Shown: positions 59,957 to 64,000 of the stretch, piece by piece
Layout: every line of letters begins with the position of its first letter
Numbering within the stretch: the stretch's first letter is position 1
Origin: Cohnella thailandensis
GTDB lineage: Bacteria > Bacillota > Bacilli > Paenibacillales > Paenibacillaceae
DNA length: 64,000 nt
Reading direction: 5' to 3'
NCBI RefSeq assembly: GCF_014212135.1
Contig: NZ_JACJVQ010000013.1
Coordinates: 62,001 to 126,000, forward strand
Translations under genes and position numbers: made by a program
The notes under the pieces: generated by a model
Told to the model about the DNA's origin: nothing
Seen by the model: only the letters and a program-made list of their open reading frames with translations
Database searches by the model: none

Positions 59957-60547
59957 TTAAGGAAGATTAAGATGCTCGGTGCAGTTATGAAGGATAGGAA
60001 CCCACCTATCGCCTTCCCGATCCAGAATCGTCAGCGACAGATTGGAGATATGATGGTCGTCCACTCCGGTCTCAAGTGCCTGAAGCATCTGACCGATGAA
60101 GCTTCCGTGGGTTACGACCAGCCAGCTCTCTCCGGCATGCTTGTCCGAGAATTCTTCGACGAAGGCGAGGCCGCGCGAACGCACCTGTTCATCCGACTCC
60201 TGGCCGGGAACCTTGCCTCGCCACCCGCTTCCCCACCTGGCGACGCGTTCCGCTTCCGTCGTTCCTTCCGCTTCGCCGAAGCCCCGCTCCCGAAGGCGGA
60301 CATCCGTCAGCAGCGGAATATTCAGCCTCTCCGCAACGATTCTGGCGGTCGTCTCCGCTCGCTGGAGATCGCTGCATACGACGCCATGCCAGACTCTGCT
60401 CTCGATAGACAGCCGATGAGCGAGGCGATGGGCTTGCATCTTCCCTTCCGCGCTAAGGGGAATATCGGTCGTCCCTTGAATCTTGCCGGCCTTGTTCCAT
60501 GAGGTAAGTCCGTGCCTGACCCAGCCCATTCTCATGTATCCGCTCAT
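59957..60547 (-). CDS. Histidine phosphatase family protein
   Basis: 196 residues. Branch 1 phosphoglycerate-mutase-like fold: catalytic WVRHGLTSWNKAGKIQGTTD, a second Arg in SDLQRAETT, Glu in RERGFGEAEG and the late His in VVTHGSFI. Members act on sugar phosphates or other small phosphate esters; substrate unknown. The ATG at 60547 overlaps the anti-sigma stop by 4 bases, an unusual partnership with a sigma/anti-sigma pair. Confidence 0.92.
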   Translation of the reverse strand: MSGYMRMGWVRHGLTSWNKAGKIQGTTDIPLSAEGKMQAHRLAHRLSIESRVWHGVVCSDLQRAETTARIVAERLNIPLLTDVRLRERGFGEAEGTTEAERVARWGSGWRGKVPGQESDEQVRSRGLAFVEEFSDKHAGESWLVVTHGSFIGQMLQALETGVDDHHISNLSLTILDREGDRWVPILHNCTEHLNLP

Positions 60548-61152
60548 GCCCGCACCCTCGCGAACCAATTCATCGTCAGCAAGGACATCAGTACCCCAAG
60601 AAGCGCGAAGGCAATCCAATATTCCGGCACGGCGGGATCCACGCGAAGCACGATAGGATCGCTTAGACTGGCCACGGGGACATCGACGATCATCCCGCTG
60701 GGCACCGAATCTCCCGGGTTGAACGCGCTGGCCGTATCCATCACGCCCGTGTAAGGGGTATCCGGGCTATGCGTTTTCTCATAAATGGCATATACCAACC
60801 TGCAGAAAAAAATCGCCAATAGCGCCGCGATCAAGCTTCCCATCCTTCTCCGGAAGCCGCTGCCGAAAGCGTACAACCGTCTCGACGCGGGCAGGAACCA
60901 ATCCTGTTCGGCATAGATTCGGTTCATGACGTTCCGGTTGATCTCCTCTACCGTCGCCGTATCGATATCGAGAGCGTCGCTCTGCCCGATTTCCCGAATC
61001 AGCGCGGAGCTTTCTTCCCAGAATCGATACTCTTCCTTGCAGGCGGGACAGGAAGCGAGATGCAATTCGAATTTGATTCTCTCGTGAGAGGGCAACGCTT
61101 CGTCCCAATAATCGCTGAATTTCTCCTGCTGCAGGTCGCAGTCGCTTCTCAT
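60544..61152 (-). CDS. Zinc-finger anti-sigma factor (second)
   Basis: 202 residues. N-terminal zf-HC2 domain (HLASCPAC with the HxxxCxxC motif, near residue 31), two membrane segments (SLIAALLAIFFCRLVYAIY ~105-123; IAFALLGVLMSLLTMNWF ~178-195) and a short external loop between them. It should hold its cognate sigma factor until a signal arrives. Overlaps both neighbours by 4 bases. Confidence 0.9.
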   Translation of the reverse strand: MRSDCDLQQEKFSDYWDEALPSHERIKFELHLASCPACKEEYRFWEESSALIREIGQSDALDIDTATVEEINRNVMNRIYAEQDWFLPASRRLYAFGSGFRRRMGSLIAALLAIFFCRLVYAIYEKTHSPDTPYTGVMDTASAFNPGDSVPSGMIVDVPVASLSDPIVLRVDPAVPEYWIAFALLGVLMSLLTMNWFARVRA

Positions 61153-61745
61153 CGATACTTCAACTCCTCGTACTCCTGAATGATGGCTGGTTCGTTGTAG
61201 TAAGCTTCCATCTGCGTCTTCACGCTGGCCCTGGCCCGGAACAGCAGCGACTTCACGGCGCTGACGGTCTGTCCTAGAATATTAGCAATTTCCTGGTAGT
61301 CCATTCCGTCGTATTCCCGCAGGATCAAGGCGGAGCGCTGCTTCTCCGGAAGGTTGTTGATCGCCGCCCTCACCAAGGATACCTTCTCGCTGCGAAGCAA
61401 GGTCTGTTCGGGAGCCGCTTCGGCCGGAGCGGCAGGTATGTAGGTTGAATCATCCAAGGATAGATGAGTCGCCTTGTTCTTGCGAAGCTCGCTCAGCACC
61501 GTATTGCGAGCGATCGTGTACAGCCAGGTCGAGAAGGAAGCGTCGACCTCTCGGAAGGAGTGCAGGCTTCGGTACGCTTTGTAGAAGGTCTCGGAGCAAA
61601 GATCCTCCGCCATGAGCTCCAGCTTGGCGCTTCTTAGCATTTGATATATAAAGGACAGAATTTTCTTCTGATATCTCGACATTAAGGTAGAATATAAATC
61701 CACATTGCCGTCTTTGATTTCCCGAATCAATTGGGAATCGGTCAT
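61149..61745 (-). CDS. ECF RNA polymerase sigma factor (second)
   Basis: 198 residues with sigma region 2 (LCSETFYKAYRSLHSFR; FSTWLYTIARNTVLSELRK) and region 4 (LPEKQRSALILREYDGMDYQEIANILGQTVSAVKSLLFRAR). The ATG at 61745 follows a GGGGGGAGG site. No ECF-type promoter was found upstream, so autoregulation is not evident; an extended -10 element lies at 61881-61889. Heads the sigma/anti-sigma/phosphatase operon. Confidence 0.93.
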   Translation of the reverse strand: MTDSQLIREIKDGNVDLYSTLMSRYQKKILSFIYQMLRSAKLELMAEDLCSETFYKAYRSLHSFREVDASFSTWLYTIARNTVLSELRKNKATHLSLDDSTYIPAAPAEAAPEQTLLRSEKVSLVRAAINNLPEKQRSALILREYDGMDYQEIANILGQTVSAVKSLLFRARASVKTQMEAYYNEPAIIQEYEELKYR

Positions 61746-61880
61746 CGGTTCCGCGATCCTCCCCCCTGGACAGGGTGATCGTTTGAGGCCGGATAATGGT
61801 TATACCGACCATAAACGCAAAAGTTGCGCACGAAGGCGCATTCGAATAAGATGTCCCCAGTATTTTACATAACTAATCGT

Positions 61881-61889
61881 ATTGTAACA
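61881..61889 (-). promoter_or_regulatory. Possible extended -10 promoter of the second sigma operon
   Basis: TGTTACAAT on the minus strand (TGn plus TACAAT), no clear -35; leader ~130 nt. The rest of 61746-61990 is AT-rich with no gene. Confidence 0.35.
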
Positions 61890-61997
61890 TAGGACAGGTT
61901 GCCCATATCTTAAAAAATTTTAAAATTATGCAGGCAATGATATCCATTACGCCGCTGCATGGGGCAAAAAGAACAATTCATAATGAAAAAAATAAAT

Positions 61998-62031
61998 CGT
62001 AAACGCTCTCATTTTTTTGTAAGCGCTTATT
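61998..62031. promoter_or_regulatory. Tandem cre-like operators upstream of the small RNA promoter
   Basis: TGTAAGCGCTTATT (62018-62031) matches 13 of 14 positions of the cre consensus TGWAARCGYTWNCW, and CGTAAACGCTCTCA (61998-62011) matches 12. Centres are 20 bp apart (two helical turns), and the nearer site overlaps the -35 box, the usual position for CcpA repression. CcpA binding is inferred. Confidence 0.6.
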
Positions 62032-62058
62032 GACAAAGTGGAAGCGGATACATATAAT
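62030..62058 (+). promoter_or_regulatory. Consensus sigma-A promoter of the small RNA
   Basis: TTGACA (62030-62035), 17-bp spacer, TATAAT (62053-62058): perfect in both hexamers and spacing, on the plus strand. Nothing protein-coding follows before the terminator. Confidence 0.85.
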
Positions 62059-62064
62059 AAAAGT

Positions 62065-62135
62065 ACAGTATGGTTTCTCTCCACTCCTATCCAATACTTG
62101 CACTTTGTGCGACCGCCCTTCGGGCGGTTTTTTTT
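62065..62135 (+). ncRNA. Candidate ~71-nt base-pairing small RNA
   Basis: Bounded by a consensus promoter and a strong terminator. Predicted fold: hairpin 1 AGTATGG (62067-62073) with CCAATACT (62091-62098), presenting a 17-nt C/U-rich loop (62074-62090); hairpin 2 GCAC-TTT-GTGC (62100-62110); hairpin 3 the terminator. The loop (TCTCTCCACTCCTAT) is complementary to Shine-Dalgarno-like GGAGTGGAGA sequences, a feature of sRNAs that block ribosome binding. An ATG at 62070 has no ribosome binding site. No match to RoxS/RsaE, FsrA or 6S RNA is evident by eye. Confidence 0.68.
62113..62135 (+). terminator. Terminator of the small RNA
   Basis: CCGCCC-TTC-GGGCGG (62113-62127) followed by T8, plus strand only: on the minus strand no T-run follows. 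Confidence 0.92.
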
Positions 62136-62237
62136 GCTCATTTAAGAAAATAACGTTACTCTCTGCCCCCTCCTCCGTTTTCGGGTTCGTGCGCGTAGTT
62201 TGGTTGCCCTCTTTGACGCGCTGCCGCGTAATCGCCT

Positions 62238-62296
62238 GCAAAGTACAAAGGGCTTCTTCTTTCCCGATCGCAACGCGATGAGGAAGGAAGAAGCCC
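62238..62296 (-). terminator. Terminator of hisC-tyrA
   Basis: Minus strand: GGGCTTCTTCCTTCC pairs with GGGAAAGAAGAAGCCC (62250-62296, few mismatches), then TTTGTACTTT. It lies 15 bases after the tyrA stop. The 100 bases between it and the small RNA show nothing further. Confidence 0.8.
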
Positions 62297-62311
62297 CGGC
62301 TAAACGACCCT

Positions 62312-63454
62312 TCAAAAATAGACCTCGTACTTCATTCCGCGGATAAGCTCGACGGCTTTCTCCAGATCGTCCGCTTCCTTGAACGACAGGCGCAGCGTTC
62401 CCGGCACGTCCTCTCGGCTCTCCACGATGTGAAGGTTGCTGAGATTGATGCGAGCCTGCCCGAGCTCCGTCGCGATCCGGCCGATAATGCCCGGATGGTC
62501 GGGAACGTCGACATAGCATTCGTGAAGCGATTGGATCATGCCTTTGCGGCGTTCCGGCAGCTGGTTGCGGAACCCGTTCGCCAGGCGGAACTGCTCGGAG
62601 ATGCCCTCTCCGTCTTCTTGCTTCAACAGCTCGGCGAACCGGTCCATCTCCGCCTTCCAATCGTCCAGAAGCGTCAGCAGCACGTCCTTGTTGTTCACAA
62701 GAATATCCCGCCAGACGATAGGGTCGCTCGAAGCGATCCGCGTAATGTCGCGGAAGCCGCCGGCCGCCAGGCTGCGGTACAGATCGTTCGTCTCGTTGTA
62801 CCGGGCGATCTGGTTGACGAGACCGACCGCGATCAGATGCGGCAGATGGCTGATCGCCCCGACGATGCTGTCGTGAAGGACCGAATCGGTCAGCACGACC
62901 TTGGCTCTCGTCCAACGCAGAAGCTCCTGCATCCTCTCGACCGCATCTAGCGGCGTGTCGTCCGTCGGGGTCAGCACGTAGTAGGCGTTCTCGAACAGAT
63001 CGATGGTCGCCGCTTCGACTCCGGAGCGCTCCGAGCCGGCCATCGGATGGCCGCCGAGGAAGACGGCTCCGTTCAGATCGAGGCCTCTCGCGTGAGCGAC
63101 GACCGACGCCTTCGTGCTTCCGACGTCGGTGATGATGCAGCCCGGCTTCAGAGGAAGCTTGGCGAGCTCATCCAGATAGTCGTTCAGTCGGCCTACCGGC
63201 ACGCACAGGAAAATAAAGTCGGCATCCCTTGCCGCTTCCTCGAGGGAAGTCGTGCCTTCGTCCACCACGCCGAGCGAGACGTACTTGCCGACGGAGGACG
63301 GATTGACCGAGTGCCCGACGATTCGATAGCCCGGCTTGCCCTTCCAGCAGAGCGCGAGCGAGCCCCCGATAAGGCCGACTCCGAAGATCGCGATCTTCAC
63401 GGAGGGCGCCGGAACGGGGGAGGTTGGCTTAAAGTCGCTGTTGTCTACGGTCAT
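62312..63454 (-). CDS. tyrA: Prephenate dehydrogenase with C-terminal ACT domain
   Basis: 380 residues. Rossmann motif IFGVGLIGGSLAL (~24-36), catalytic region SHLPHLIAVGLVN, and a C-terminal ACT domain (YVDVPDHPGIIGRIATELG, ~310-380) expected to bind tyrosine or another aromatic amino acid for feedback control. It oxidises prephenate to 4-hydroxyphenylpyruvate. Start ATG at 63454, 3 bases after the hisC stop, so it is co-transcribed with the aminotransferase that completes tyrosine synthesis. Confidence 0.96.
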   Translation of the reverse strand: MTVDNSDFKPTSPVPAPSVKIAIFGVGLIGGSLALCWKGKPGYRIVGHSVNPSSVGKYVSLGVVDEGTTSLEEAARDADFIFLCVPVGRLNDYLDELAKLPLKPGCIITDVGSTKASVVAHARGLDLNGAVFLGGHPMAGSERSGVEAATIDLFENAYYVLTPTDDTPLDAVERMQELLRWTRAKVVLTDSVLHDSIVGAISHLPHLIAVGLVNQIARYNETNDLYRSLAAGGFRDITRIASSDPIVWRDILVNNKDVLLTLLDDWKAEMDRFAELLKQEDGEGISEQFRLANGFRNQLPERRKGMIQSLHECYVDVPDHPGIIGRIATELGQARINLSNLHIVESREDVPGTLRLSFKEADDLEKAVELIRGMKYEVYF

Positions 63455-63457
63455 CCC

Positions 63458-64000
63458 TCACACCTGTACCGGAATTTCTTGAAGTACGGCTTCCAGAGCG
63501 GAGATAACCTTCGCGTTCTGCTCGGCGCTGCCGACGGTGATGCGAATATGCGTCGGGTAGTACTTATGCCCGCCGCGCACGATAATCCCTTTGCGCAGAA
63601 GCGCGTCGAACACTTCTCCGGCCGGTCTCTTCACGTCGACCATGATGAAGTTGCCGTAAGCGGGGAAGGCCGGGAGACCGAGACGGTCGAAGGCGGCGCG
63701 GAGCGTCTTCAGCCCTTCCGCGTTCGCCTTGCGGCAGTAATCGATGAAGTCCTGGTCCTTAATAGCGGCAAGAGCGGCCGCTTGCCCCATTCGCGACGTG
63801 TTGAACGGCTCGCGGACTTGATTGATGGAACGGATCAGCTCCGGACGGCCGATGCCGTAGCCGATTCGCATGGAGGCTAAGCCGTAAATCTTCGAGAACG
63901 TGCGCAGCAGCACCAGGTTCGGGTACTTCTTCAGCAGGGCCAGACCATCCGGGAATGCCGGATCGTCGATGTATTCGCAATAAGCTTCGTCCAGCACGAC
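63458..64000 (-). CDS. hisC: Histidinol-phosphate/aromatic aminotransferase (second hisC), 5' part outside the window
   Basis: The C-terminal 180 residues are visible; the gene continues beyond the right edge. PLP-binding block RTFSKIYGLASMRIGYGIG with the Schiff-base Lys, DEAYCEY just before it, and the C-terminal HIRITVGSAEQN. Located directly before tyrA, as in B. subtilis trp-hisC-tyrA, where HisC serves both histidine and tyrosine/phenylalanine synthesis. A paralogue of the copy at 30664. Confidence 0.95.
   Translation of the reverse strand, partial: VVLDEAYCEYIDDPAFPDGLALLKKYPNLVLLRTFSKIYGLASMRIGYGIGRPELIRSINQVREPFNTSRMGQAAALAAIKDQDFIDYCRKANAEGLKTLRAAFDRLGLPAFPAYGNFIMVDVKRPAGEVFDALLRKGIIVRGGHKYYPTHIRITVGSAEQNAKVISALEAVLQEIPVQV

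Noticed and set aside
61947..62241. Two short minus-strand frames across the small RNA locus
   Set aside because: They cross the consensus plus-strand promoter and terminator, lack ribosome binding sites and have unnatural composition.
62142..62915. 257-codon minus-strand frame inside tyrA
   Set aside because: Out-of-frame shadow of tyrA running into the terminator region.

Overview
The window is a chromosomal segment of an endospore-forming, high-GC member of the Bacillales, most likely Paenibacillaceae (Cohnella/Paenibacillus-like). Support: spore genes (spoVS, sleB, spoIIIE, dpaA/dpaB, tepA, ypjB), bacillithiol genes (bshA, bshB1), a menaquinol cytochrome b/c complex, a canonical Firmicute SOS box at recA, and readable sigma-H, sigma-G and sigma-K type promoters. 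Gene order is close to two B. subtilis regions joined together (recA-ymf-tepA-dap, and dinG-pan-bsh-ypj-qcr-tyrA). Almost everything lies on the minus strand; the exceptions seen are a YitT-family membrane protein gene (51584-52453) and a probable small RNA (about 62065-62135). No tRNA, rRNA, phage, insertion sequence or CRISPR array was found.

Layout from left to right (transcription runs right to left). 1-5010: 5' part of korA, an M19 dipeptidase, spoVS, ymdB and rny. 5316-10676: recX, recA, an 800-base spacer with a repeat array, cinA, pgsA and yajQ. 10824-20801: a 53-aa membrane protein, rodZ, ymfK, ymfJ, the EF-P modification genes ymfI/ymfH/ymfF, sleB, spoIIIE and ylzJ. 20798-27549: tepA, rnjB, dapA, dapG, dpaB, dpaA (lysine/dipicolinate branch, without asd). 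27710-31815: dnaD, ackA, a 3-hydroxyacyl-CoA dehydrogenase and a first hisC. 32053-36140: an ECF sigma factor with a large anti-sigma protein, a compact FtsH-like protease and a membrane protein. 36343-46016: ypmB-mtaD-rex-dinG, a TPR protein, panD-panC-panB with a long leader, and birA. 46041-51478: cca, bshA, bshB1, mgsA, dapB, a TPR protein and a MazG-type pyrophosphohydrolase. 52471-58022: ypjB, ypjA, qcrC-qcrB-qcrA, ypiF and an acetyl esterase. 58076-61745: small proteins, a gamma-carbonic-anhydrase remnant, a 407-aa unknown protein, and a second ECF sigma/anti-sigma/phosphatase operon. 61746-64000: the small RNA locus, tyrA and a second hisC (5' end outside the window).

Functionally the segment mixes housekeeping (recombination and SOS, RNA decay by RNase Y and RNase J, phospholipid, pantothenate, lysine, tyrosine, bacillithiol, respiration) with sporulation functions that carry their own stage-specific promoters. 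The strongest candidates for something undescribed are: (1) a roughly 71-nt RNA at 62065-62135 with a consensus promoter, two catabolite-repression-like operators, a C/U-rich anti-Shine-Dalgarno loop and a strong terminator; (2) a roughly 235-nt structured leader before panB, with two interleaved 6-bp helices and a terminator directly before the ribosome binding site; (3) a degenerate 51-nt palindromic repeat array between recA and cinA.
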